Positions 37,128 through 44,436 of a DNA stretch of 64,000 bases are shown here, one piece after another. The stretch is from DASRDZ01 sp035569495. GTDB taxonomy: Bacteria > Chloroflexota > Dormibacteria > Aeolococcales > Aeolococcaceae. A program made the translations under genes and the position numbers. Under the pieces are notes generated by a model that saw only the letters and a list, made by a program, of their open reading frames with translations, had not been told where the DNA came from and did no database searches. The DNA lies in the NCBI GenBank assembly GCA_035569495.1, contig DATMMX010000038.1:186001-250000 (forward strand), given 5' to 3'. How positions within the stretch are numbered: position 1 is the stretch's first letter; the number at the start of each line of letters is the position of its first letter.

Positions 37128-38303
37128 ATGATCATCGACCAGCGTAGGACAGACTCGTCGAGAACGTGCCACTCCCGGCGCGGCCGCCACGACGTGAGCA
37201 ATCACACGACCCGCCGTGTCGGCCTGGCGGTCGAGGACGTGACTGCACCCGTGCTGGCCGCGCAGCTGCGCGAGACCAATCGGCAGATGCTGGAGACCGT
37301 CACTCTGTTGGAGACGCTGCACGCGACGGCGCCGCTCGGACTGGGCTTCATCGACCGCGACTTCCGCATCGTCCGGCTGAACGAGCGGCTCGCCGCCATC
37401 AACGGGGGCGCAGCCAGGGACCAGATCGGCAAGACGGTGGCAGAGATCGTGCCACAGTGGTGGCCCAGCCTCGAACCTCTGTATCGGAGCGTCCTGGACA
37501 AGGGAGAATCCGTTCTCGACCGCGAGATGAGCGGGCCGTCCGCGGAGGACGGCGGTGGCACGCACAGTTGGATCTACAGCTACTACCCGGTGCGGTTGGG
37601 CACGGAGGTGATCGGCATCGGCATCGTCGTCGTCGACATCACGGAGCGAAAGCGGGCGGAGCGAGCGCATGACCAGCTCAGGCACGCGGCGGTGGGCGCC
37701 ATCGCAGCCATCGTCGAGGCGCGCGATCCCTACACCGCGGGCCACCAGCATCGGGTGAGCGAGCTCGCTGCCGCCATCGCCACGGAGATGGAGATCGACC
37801 CGTTTCTCGTCGAGGGCATTCGCCTTGCGGCGACCATCCACGACATCGGCAAGATCCGCACGCCCGCCGAGATCCTCACGCGCCTTGGCCCGCTGCGCCC
37901 GGCCGAGTTCGAGCTGATCAAGAGCCACAGTCGCGACGGCCACGACATCGTGGCGGACATCGACTTTCCCTGGCCCGTCTCCCACATGATCCTCCAGCAT
38001 CACGAACGGTGGGACGGCTCCGGCTATCCCGACGGCGTGCGGGGCACAGACATCACCGTGGGTGCTCGGGTCATCGCGGTCGCCGATGTCTTCGACGCGA
38101 TGTCGTCACCGCGTCCATACCGGGTGGGACTCGGGCTTGACGCCGCCATCGACGAGATTCGTCACGGTCGCGGGGTCCTCTTCGATGCCGATGCCGTCGA
38201 CGCACTGCTCAGGTTGCAACGGAGCGGTCGTGTCTGCATGGACCAACCTCAGTGCGCCACCACGGGCGCGGGTACCGCTGCAGACCACGTTGTCAAAGGG
38301 TGA
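37128..38303 (+). CDS. PAS-HD-GYP cyclic-di-GMP phosphodiesterase
   Basis: Starts at ATG 37128 or GTG 37194 are possible; neither has a strong ribosome-binding site. A PAS domain covers roughly the first 130 residues after the GTG (LLETLHATAPLGLGFIDRDFRIVRLNERLAAING, then VIGIGIVVVDITERKRAE). A complete HD-GYP domain follows: AIVEARDPYTAGHQHRVSELA, then ATIHDIGKIRTPAEIL, then LQHHERWDGSGYPDGV, then GARVIAVADVFDAMSSPRPYR. All metal-binding His/Asp residues and the GYP are present, so hydrolysis of c-di-GMP is likely. There is no membrane segment, so sensing is cytosolic. The PAS ligand is unknown. Confidence 0.87.
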   Translation: MIIDQRRTDSSRTCHSRRGRHDVSNHTTRRVGLAVEDVTAPVLAAQLRETNRQMLETVTLLETLHATAPLGLGFIDRDFRIVRLNERLAAINGGAARDQIGKTVAEIVPQWWPSLEPLYRSVLDKGESVLDREMSGPSAEDGGGTHSWIYSYYPVRLGTEVIGIGIVVVDITERKRAERAHDQLRHAAVGAIAAIVEARDPYTAGHQHRVSELAAAIATEMEIDPFLVEGIRLAATIHDIGKIRTPAEILTRLGPLRPAEFELIKSHSRDGHDIVADIDFPWPVSHMILQHHERWDGSGYPDGVRGTDITVGARVIAVADVFDAMSSPRPYRVGLGLDAAIDEIRHGRGVLFDADAVDALLRLQRSGRVCMDQPQCATTGAGTAADHVVKG

Positions 38304-38610
38304 TCGCGGTTTTGCCGTCTCCCTCGAATGAGGGGTCACATCTCGGTGATCCAGTGATGTCCGGGGTCGCGTACGAGGGACGCCACATGAGTGGCACCAA
38401 GGATGATCGCCGCCTGCCCAGGCACGCGAGAGCCACGTCGAGGATCAGCCGCGTGTGCTTCCACGTCTCCCATTGCCACATCGGGAGGCTGCCGTCGCAG
38501 CAGCCGCCGGACTGGAAGAACATGATCGGCCCGCGCTGGCCCTGGAGGCGGCGGATCGCCTCCAGGGCTGCCTCGGTCGCGGCCACGCGCGCCTCGCCTG
38601 GCTCGTCCAC
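38293..38610 (-). pseudogene. DUF779 protein with internal deletion, downstream of aldehyde dehydrogenase
   Basis: A GTG at 38610, 8 nt after the dehydrogenase stop, starts a frame reading AATEAALEAIRRLQGQRGPIMFFQSGGCCDGSLPM, the start of a DUF779 protein. It then jumps to ETWKHTRLILDVA, which in intact members comes about 40 residues later, after the GDVLLGEV and PFYIGAAQYE elements. The tail (CLGRRRSSLVPLMW) does not match. The SGGCCDGS metal/thiol motif remains. DUF779 genes commonly follow ExaC/AldB-type aldehyde dehydrogenases. Here the partner is probably non-functional. Confidence 0.72.
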
Positions 38611-38618
38611 TGCGCGGC

Positions 38619-40193
38619 CTAGAAGAAGCCGAGCGGCTTGGTGCTGTAGCTGACCAGCAGGTTCTTGGTCTGCGAGTAGTGCTCCAGCATCATGCGATGG
38701 TTCTCGCGGCCCACCCCGGAGATCTTGTAGCCGCCGAACGCCGCCCCGGCCGGGTAGAGGTGGTAGCAGTTGGTCCAGACGCGGCCCGCCTTGATGGCGC
38801 GGCCCATGCGGAAGGCACGGTTGCCGTCGCGCGTCCACACCCCGGCACCCAGCCCGTACAGGGTGTCATTGGCAATGGCCAGGGCCTCGGCCTCGTCCTT
38901 GAAGGTGGTCACCGCCAGCACGGGTCCGAAGATCTCCTCCTGGAAGACGCGCATGCTGTTGTGTCCCCTCAGGACGGTCGGCTCGAAGTAGTAGCCGCCG
39001 GACAGCTCGCCGTTCACCGCGGCGCGCCCGCCGCCGATCAGGCACTCGGCACCCTCCTGCCGCCCGATCTCGACGTAGGCGGTGATCTTCTCCAGCTGCT
39101 GCGGCGACACCTGTGCGCCGACCATCGTCTCGGTGTCGAGCGGGTTGCCCTGCTTGATGGCACGGATTCGCGCCAGGCAGCGCTCCATGAACCGCTCGTA
39201 GATCGACTCCTGGATCAGCGCCCGCGACGGGCAGGTGCAGACCTCGCCCTTGTTGAACGCGTAGAGCACCAGTCCCTCGATGGCCTTGTCGAGGAAGTCG
39301 TCGTCCTCGGCCATGACGTCGGCGAAGAAGATGTTCGGCGACTTGCCGCCCAGCTCCAGGGAGACGGGGATGAGGTTCTGGGCCGCGTACTGCATGATCA
39401 GCCGGCCGGTCACGGTCTCGCCCGTGAACGCCACCTTGGCGATGCGCTTGTTCGACGCCAGCGCCTTGCCGATCTCCGCGCCGGGACCGTTGACGATGTT
39501 GATCACGCCCGGCGGCACGATGCCCTCGATCACCTCGGCGAACTTGAGGATCGACCACGGTGTCGGCGAGGCCGGCTTGAGCACCACGCAGTTGCCCGCG
39601 GCCAGCGCGGGCGCCAGCTTCCACGCGGCCATCAGCAGCGGGAAGTTGAAGGGGATGATCTGTGCCACCACGCCGAGCGGCTCGTGGAAGTGGTACGCGA
39701 CCGTCTCCTTGTCGATCTCGGTCACCGATCCTTCGAGGGACCGGGTCGCGCCGGCGAAGTAGCGGAAATGGTCGGCGGCGAGGGGGATGTCGGCGGCCAG
39801 CGTCTCGCGCACCGGCTTGCCGTTCTCCCAGCTCTCCGCCACCGCCAGCATCTCCAGGTTGGCGTCGATGGCGTCGGCGATCTTGTTGAGGACGGCGGCA
39901 CGCTCGGCGAGCGACGCCTCACCCCACGCGTCCTTGGCGGCATGGGCCGCGTCGAGGGCTCGCTCCACATCCTCGGGAGTCGAGCGGGCCACCTCGCAGA
40001 AGGGCTGGCCATCGACGGGACTGCGGTTGACCGAGTACTGGCCCGAGGCCGGCGGAATCCATGCGCCGCCGATGAAGTTGTCGTACCGGGGCTTGACGTC
40101 GACGATGCTTCCCGGTCTGCCCGGCGCAGTGTAGATGCGGCCGAACTGCGTCACCGTGAAGCCTCGTTCTGTGGGTTGCAGGACTTGAGCCAT
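38619..40193 (-). CDS. NAD-dependent aldehyde dehydrogenase (AldB/ExaC-like)
   Basis: The ATG at 40193 (MAQVLQPTERGF) follows an AGGAG site and gives 524 aa. The hallmarks are PFNFPLLMAAWKLAPALAAGN, FTGETVTGRLIM, VSLELGGKSPNIFF (catalytic Glu region) and FNKGEVCTCPSRALIQ (catalytic Cys). QEEIFGPVLAVTTFKDEAEALAIANDTLYGLGAGVWTRD and NCYHLYPAGAAFGGYKISGVGREN follow. The GEVCTCPSR form and the neighbouring DUF779 place it with AldB/ExaC enzymes that oxidise acetaldehyde and other short aldehydes to acids. The alcohol dehydrogenase at 55.2 kb could supply the substrate. An imperfect DosR-like half-site lies about 127 bp upstream. Confidence 0.93.
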   Translation of the reverse strand: MAQVLQPTERGFTVTQFGRIYTAPGRPGSIVDVKPRYDNFIGGAWIPPASGQYSVNRSPVDGQPFCEVARSTPEDVERALDAAHAAKDAWGEASLAERAAVLNKIADAIDANLEMLAVAESWENGKPVRETLAADIPLAADHFRYFAGATRSLEGSVTEIDKETVAYHFHEPLGVVAQIIPFNFPLLMAAWKLAPALAAGNCVVLKPASPTPWSILKFAEVIEGIVPPGVINIVNGPGAEIGKALASNKRIAKVAFTGETVTGRLIMQYAAQNLIPVSLELGGKSPNIFFADVMAEDDDFLDKAIEGLVLYAFNKGEVCTCPSRALIQESIYERFMERCLARIRAIKQGNPLDTETMVGAQVSPQQLEKITAYVEIGRQEGAECLIGGGRAAVNGELSGGYYFEPTVLRGHNSMRVFQEEIFGPVLAVTTFKDEAEALAIANDTLYGLGAGVWTRDGNRAFRMGRAIKAGRVWTNCYHLYPAGAAFGGYKISGVGRENHRMMLEHYSQTKNLLVSYSTKPLGFF

Positions 40194-40373
40194 CGTGCGA
40201 CTCCTCATGGCATGGATGGACGTGCCTGGCGTCCATGCTCCGCGCGGGCAGAGGGCTCAGATAGAGCCGTTGGTCCACCCAGCGACACCGCGACTCAGGG
40301 CCGAAAGGCCGTGGGCCGGGTGCGGCCGGTCCCGTACGATCGAGGCAGGCGGCTCACATCAGGAGCAAGTGAC

Positions 40374-40793
40374 GTGCAGGACCATCCGCAAACACGCGTC
40401 GAAGCTATGTCGCGCGAGGAGGCGAGCAGTCTCCTGCAGCGCGGCGCATTCCTCGGGCGCGTCGGCTTCGTCCACGACGCCCTGCCGCACATCGTCCCCG
40501 TGAACTACCTTGCCGAGACGCCCGATTCGATCATCTTCTGCTCGGCGGAGGGCACCAAGCTGAGCGCGCTCAGCGGTGGTGCGCCAGCGGTGTTCGAGAT
40601 CGACGAGCAGCGTCCCCTCTATCACGCAGGCTGGAGCGTCATCGTCCGCGGTAGGGCCGAGGAGATCACCGACCCCACGGAGCTCGACCGGCTGCGCCGC
40701 GGCCCGCTGCACTCGTGGGCTGTGCCTGGGAGTGGCCGCTGGATCCGCATCCGTGTCGACGAGATCTCAGGGCGCCGCATCCCCGAATCCTGA
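40374..40793 (+). CDS. Pyridoxamine 5'-phosphate oxidase-like flavin-binding protein
   Basis: AGGAG at 40361-40365 precedes the GTG at 40374 by 8 nt, giving 139 aa. The split-barrel fold is evident: SLLQRGAFLGRVGFVHDALPHIVPVNYLAETPDSIIFCSAEGTKLSAL, then AVFEIDEQRPLYHAGWSVIVRGRAEEI. The last stretch (GRWIRIRVDEISGRRI) is typical of PPOx/nitroimidazole-resistance-like proteins that bind FMN, F420 or heme. The WSVIVRG motif is common in actinobacterial members. It is divergent from the aldehyde dehydrogenase. The substrate is unknown, and reduction of quinone or nitro compounds is a guess. Confidence 0.86.
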   Translation: MQDHPQTRVEAMSREEASSLLQRGAFLGRVGFVHDALPHIVPVNYLAETPDSIIFCSAEGTKLSALSGGAPAVFEIDEQRPLYHAGWSVIVRGRAEEITDPTELDRLRRGPLHSWAVPGSGRWIRIRVDEISGRRIPES

Positions 40794-40857
40794 GCCCGGG
40801 ACGTAAGGCAGCCGCGTGTAGAGCGCTGGCGGCTGGTGAGCGGTCTGCCCTCAGCCC

Positions 40858-41538
40858 TCAGCCCGCGGTCGAGCCGTCGCCAGCGTGTTCCGTGCGCTGC
40901 CGGACGACGTACACCGCGGCCTCGGTGCGGCGCGACAGGCCAAGTTTGGCGAGAACGCTCGACACGTAGTTCTTGACCGTCTTCTCGGCGAGGTTGACAC
41001 GCTCCCCGATCTGTCGATTCGTCAGTCCCTCGGCGACCAGTTCGAGGATCCGCCGTTCCTGCGGGGTCAGATGCTCAGGACCGGCGATCTCGATGGGCTC
41101 CTCACCCCGGATGCGCGCCAGCACCCGCTCGGTGATCGCGCTGTCGAGGAGAGATTCGCCGCGGGCCACCTTGCGGATGGCGTCGAGCAGCTCGGGGCCG
41201 TGGATCTGCTTGAGGACGTAGCCGGCCGCGCCGGCCATGATCGAGGTGAACAGCGCCTGGTCGTCGGCGAAGGAGGTCAGCATCAGCACCCGGGTTTCCG
41301 GGTGGGCCGAGCGGATGTCGCGGCAGGCCTCGATCCCCGACCGGCCCGGCATGCGCACGTCCATGACCACCACATCCGGGCGCGCCCTCTCCGCCTGTTC
41401 CACCGCCTCGTCCGCCGTGGCCGCCTCGCCGACGACCTCCATCGAATCGTCGGTCTGGAGCAGGGCGCGCAGGCCGCCACGCACCAGCTCGTGGTCGTCG
41501 CAGAGGAGAACGCGCGTTCCCGACGAAGAGGTGTCCAT
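40858..41538 (-). CDS. NarL/DevR-type response regulator
   Basis: This 226-aa protein has a receiver domain at residues 8-125: RVLLCDDHELVRGGLRALL (acidic pair), VVVMDVRMPGRSGIEA (phosphoacceptor Asp in VMDVR), VLMLTSFADDQAL (Thr) and GYVLKQIHGPEL (Lys). A LuxR-type HTH is at about 150-210 (LTPQERRILELVAEGLTNRQIGERVNLAEKTVKNYVSSVLAKLG). The EKTVKNYVSSVLAKLG helix is very similar to DevR/DosR proteins, which bind GGGACxxxxGTCCC boxes. The matching kinase is at 42129-43310. A related palindrome is 36 bp upstream of its own start, suggesting autoregulation. Confidence 0.92.
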   Translation of the reverse strand: MDTSSSGTRVLLCDDHELVRGGLRALLQTDDSMEVVGEAATADEAVEQAERARPDVVVMDVRMPGRSGIEACRDIRSAHPETRVLMLTSFADDQALFTSIMAGAAGYVLKQIHGPELLDAIRKVARGESLLDSAITERVLARIRGEEPIEIAGPEHLTPQERRILELVAEGLTNRQIGERVNLAEKTVKNYVSSVLAKLGLSRRTEAAVYVVRQRTEHAGDGSTAG

Positions 41539-41573
41539 GGCCGGAGTGTAAGGCCCGGCGACTCAACCGACCA

Positions 41574-41587
41574 GGGACCTTCGGTCC
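41574..41587. promoter_or_regulatory. DosR-box-like palindrome upstream of the response regulator
   Basis: GGGACCTTCGGTCC at 41574-41587 resembles the DevR/DosR box but its right half is shifted by one base (GGTCC in place of GTCCC). It lies 36 bp upstream of the response-regulator start and 61 bp upstream of the divergent 41648 gene. It is weaker than the box at 48060. Confidence 0.4.
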
Positions 41588-41647
41588 GAGCATCGAGGTG
41601 CCCAAGGTCTCTAGTCGCACCGCGGACGCCGGAGAAGGCTTGAGGAC

Positions 41648-42142
41648 GTGGCATACGTCCAAGACTTCCTCGACATCGGAGTGGGGTTCGACGCGGCCGT
41701 CGCCGAGCTGCTCGACGCGGACCACGGCTGGCTGGAGCTCCTCGCGGAGGAGGGCCTCCAGCGCGGGCACGATCTGCGGCTGCGCCTGGCGCCGAAGGAC
41801 GGAGCGATCCCCCTGCCCAGCAAGCGGGTGCGCGTCGACCTGGAGCGACCGTACCGGCGCAGCGAGGACTGGGTGCTCCCGTTTCACTGGATGGCGACGG
41901 CGATCCCGGCGCTCTTCCCGGCCATGGAGGCGGAGCTGGCCGTGGCGCCGTTGGGCGCCGGCGACGTCCGGCTGACCTTCAGCGGGCAGTACCGACCGCC
42001 ACTCGGTGGCATCGGGGAGGCCATCGACACGGTGGTGCTGCACCGAGTCGTCGAGCACAGCGTTCGGACCTTCCTTCGCGCCCTCGGCGACGCCGTGCAG
42101 CGCGCCGCTGCCGGGAGTGCCGGTCCCGTCAGCTCCGCATGA
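41648..42142 (+). CDS. Hypothetical SRPBCC-like protein within the two-component locus
   Basis: The GTG at 41648 starts AYVQDFLDIGVGFDAAVAELLDADHGWLELLAEEG and gives 164 aa. The pattern (polar N-terminus; RVRVDLERPYRRSEDWVLPFHWMATAIPALFPAMEAELAVAPL; RLTFSGQYRPPLGGIGEAIDTVVLHRVVEHSVRTFLRALGDAV) fits a START/polyketide-cyclase-like helix-grip fold, ending in the long C-terminal helix. It sits between the DevR-like regulator and DevS-like kinase on the opposite strand, overlapping the kinase 3' end by 14 nt. A role as a ligand-binding stress protein is plausible but not shown. Confidence 0.7.
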   Translation: MAYVQDFLDIGVGFDAAVAELLDADHGWLELLAEEGLQRGHDLRLRLAPKDGAIPLPSKRVRVDLERPYRRSEDWVLPFHWMATAIPALFPAMEAELAVAPLGAGDVRLTFSGQYRPPLGGIGEAIDTVVLHRVVEHSVRTFLRALGDAVQRAAAGSAGPVSSA

Positions 42143-43310
42143 GTTGCGCTGTCGGGTCAGCCGGCTGGAAGGGCACGCGCCACTCGACGCGGGTCCCGCC
42201 GCCCTCGGCAGGCGCAACGCTTGCGCTCCCGCCCAGCTCGCTCGCGCGGGCTGCGATGTTGCGCAGGCCATTCCCCGATGTGGGGTCGCCGCCGATGCCC
42301 CGGCCGTTGTCGACGACACGCAGCGCCAGGTCGGCGTTCGCCGTCAGGTGGATGTCGACGGAGCTGGCGCCGGCGTGGCGGGCGACGTTGGAGAGGATCT
42401 CGCGCAGCGTGGCGTGGAGATGCGCGATGAGCGCCGGCGGCAGCGCCGCATCCACCGGTCCCTCGAAGTGCACGCGTGGTTCGAACCCGAGGCTGCCACG
42501 GGCTTCGGCGGCGAGCGCCAGGATGAGCACGCGCACGCTGCGCTCCCCCAGCTCGTAGGCGTTGAGTGCGAAGATTGCGCCACGGATGTCCCGAACTGTG
42601 TCGTCCAGGTCGCTGACCGCTTGGTGCAGCCCGGTCGCAATATGGGCATCGTCGCGGGCACGGGATTCGAGGATCTGCAGCGCCAGGCCGGTCGCGAAGA
42701 GCCGTTGCAGCACGATGTCGTGGAGGTCTCGCGCGATGCGCTCACGCTCCTCGACGATGGCCAGCTCGTGGACGCGGGCCAGCAGTCGCGCGTTCTCGAT
42801 GGCGACCGCGGCGGCGCTGGCCAGGGCAACGGCGAGATCCTCGTCCTCCTTGCTGAATTCGTCGGCGTGCCGCTTCTCGGTGAGGTAGAGGTTGCCGAAG
42901 ACCGTGCCGCGGATGCGGATGGGCACGCCGAGAAACGAGTGCATCGGCGGGTGGTTGGGCGGGAAGCCCCAGGACTTCGCGTCGTCCTGCAGGTTGCGCA
43001 GGCGCAGCGGCTTGGGATCGGTGACGAGCAGCCCGAGGATGCCGCGGCCCTGCGGATACGGCCCGATCTTCTTGATGGTCTCCTCGTCGGCGCCGACGGT
43101 GATGAACTCGACCAGCCCGCGCTCCAGACCGCCCTCGCCCGGCCCGATGACACCGAGAGCGCCATAGCGGGCGTCGACCAGCTCGCACGCGGCGGCGACG
43201 ATGCGGCGCAGGACGTTGGGGAGGCTCAGGTCCGACGAGATGGCCATGACCGCGTCGAGAAGACGCTGGACTGCGCCGTCTGTCGAGGCGGGCCGGGCTG
43301 CCTCGCTCAT
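42129..43310 (-). CDS. GAF-domain sensor histidine kinase (DevS/DosT-like, single GAF)
   Basis: I chose the ATG at 43310; an ATG at 43319 adds three residues. The product is about 393 aa. A GAF domain at about 20-185 reads YGALGVIGPGEGG, VEFITVGADEETIKKIG, GRGILGLLVTDPKPLRLRNL, WGFPPNHPPMHSFLGVPIRIRGTVFGNLYLTEK. This is very close to the heme-binding GAF-A of DevS/DosT, including the HPPM segment that carries a His in those sensors. The kinase has ERERIARDLHDIVLQRLFATGLALQ (phospho-His), ILSNVARHAGA (N box) and VDNGRGIGG (G box). DevS and DosT have two GAFs; only one is here. It follows a USP gene by 40 bp and pairs with the regulator at 40858. Confidence 0.9.
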   Translation of the reverse strand: MSEAARPASTDGAVQRLLDAVMAISSDLSLPNVLRRIVAAACELVDARYGALGVIGPGEGGLERGLVEFITVGADEETIKKIGPYPQGRGILGLLVTDPKPLRLRNLQDDAKSWGFPPNHPPMHSFLGVPIRIRGTVFGNLYLTEKRHADEFSKEDEDLAVALASAAAVAIENARLLARVHELAIVEERERIARDLHDIVLQRLFATGLALQILESRARDDAHIATGLHQAVSDLDDTVRDIRGAIFALNAYELGERSVRVLILALAAEARGSLGFEPRVHFEGPVDAALPPALIAHLHATLREILSNVARHAGASSVDIHLTANADLALRVVDNGRGIGGDPTSGNGLRNIAARASELGGSASVAPAEGGGTRVEWRVPFQPADPTAQLMRS

Positions 43311-43350
43311 ACGCGGCAAAGGTATCGCATGCCTGCCGCCGTGACGAGCC

Positions 43351-44268
43351 TCAGCCAGTCACCCGCCGCCGGGGCGGCACCACCAGCACCGAGGCGACGC
43401 CCTCATGGACCACGCTCAGGGCCACGCTGCCCAGCACCAGGCGGTGGGCGCGGCCGCGGCCGTGAGTGCCCATGGCGACCAGCACAGGACCAGGCACGCT
43501 GTCCACCGCGCTCTTGATCGCCGTCACCGGTGCCGCCAGCTCGAGCCGGGCTCGCACCGAACCGGCGCCGGTGCGGGCCGTCAGGCGCTCGGCCTGCCGC
43601 CACAGGCGCGCGGTTTCCTCGGCGATGGTCCGGCGGTAGGTGTCTCCGTCGACGTCGACGAGTCCCTCGGCATCGCGTGCCACGGCGTGCAGCAGTTCGA
43701 CCCCGGCACCCGTGGCGGCAGCCACCGCGGCGCCGAGCACGGCGGCCCGGTCGGCGTCTCCAGAGCCGTCGACGGCAGCGACCACGGTCTGTGGCGGCCA
43801 GCAGGCGGCGTCCCCGTGGACGAGCAGGAGCGGGCGGGTGCTGCGGTGCAGCAGCGGCTCGGACACACTGCCGAGGAAGAGACGGCCCAGCGCGCCGAGG
43901 CCGCGCCGGCCGGCGACGATGAGCTCGGCGTCGACCTCCTCGGCGAGCGCGAGGACCGCGTCCGGCACGTCGGCGCTGTCGAGGAGGTGCTCCTCGACCG
44001 CGCAGCCCGCGCGACGCCCCTCGGTGCCGGCTGCGCCGAGGACCTCGATGGCGGCGATGCGCAGCTCTTCCAGGATCGGAGGGCTCATCACTGCGGTGGC
44101 ACCCGCGCCGGTGCCGTACGTCGCGACCATGCGCGGGATGGGCGACCAGGCATGGACCACGTGGAGCTGCGCGCCCCACGCGGCGGCCAGCTTGGCTGCC
44201 GCGGTGGTGGCGACCGCCGCCTTCTCCGATCCGTCGGTGGCGACCACGATGCTGCGATGCGCCGTCAT
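43351..44268 (-). CDS. Tandem universal stress protein
   Basis: This 305-aa protein has two USP folds, residues 5-145 and 160-300. Domain 1: HRSIVVATDGSEKAAVATTAAAKLAAAWGAQLHVVHAW, then ELIVAGRRGLGALGRLFLGSVSEPLLHRSTRPLLLVHG. Domain 2: TVVAAVDGSGDADRAAVLG, then VLVAMGTHGRGRAHRLVLGSVALSVVHEGVASVLVVP. Both keep the ATP-binding G-2x-G-9x-G(S/T) pattern. Tandem USPs are core members of the DosR regulon in mycobacteria. The gene precedes the sensor kinase on the same strand. A degenerate DosR-like box at 44396-44409 lies 128 bp upstream. Confidence 0.92.
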   Translation of the reverse strand: MTAHRSIVVATDGSEKAAVATTAAAKLAAAWGAQLHVVHAWSPIPRMVATYGTGAGATAVMSPPILEELRIAAIEVLGAAGTEGRRAGCAVEEHLLDSADVPDAVLALAEEVDAELIVAGRRGLGALGRLFLGSVSEPLLHRSTRPLLLVHGDAACWPPQTVVAAVDGSGDADRAAVLGAAVAAATGAGVELLHAVARDAEGLVDVDGDTYRRTIAEETARLWRQAERLTARTGAGSVRARLELAAPVTAIKSAVDSVPGPVLVAMGTHGRGRAHRLVLGSVALSVVHEGVASVLVVPPRRRVTG

Positions 44269-44436
44269 GTCGGTGTCCTCGTTGGGGAGCCGCCCGACGC
44301 GATGCGCTCGTTGCTCTCATGTGGTGCTCGCACGTGGCGCCGGGGCGGCCCCCGTTTCACACCACCATCGTGGCGCGGCGAGATGGTGGCAGCCAGGGGC
44401 GAGGGTCGCGATCTGCGGGCCTTCTGTCCGTCTCGC

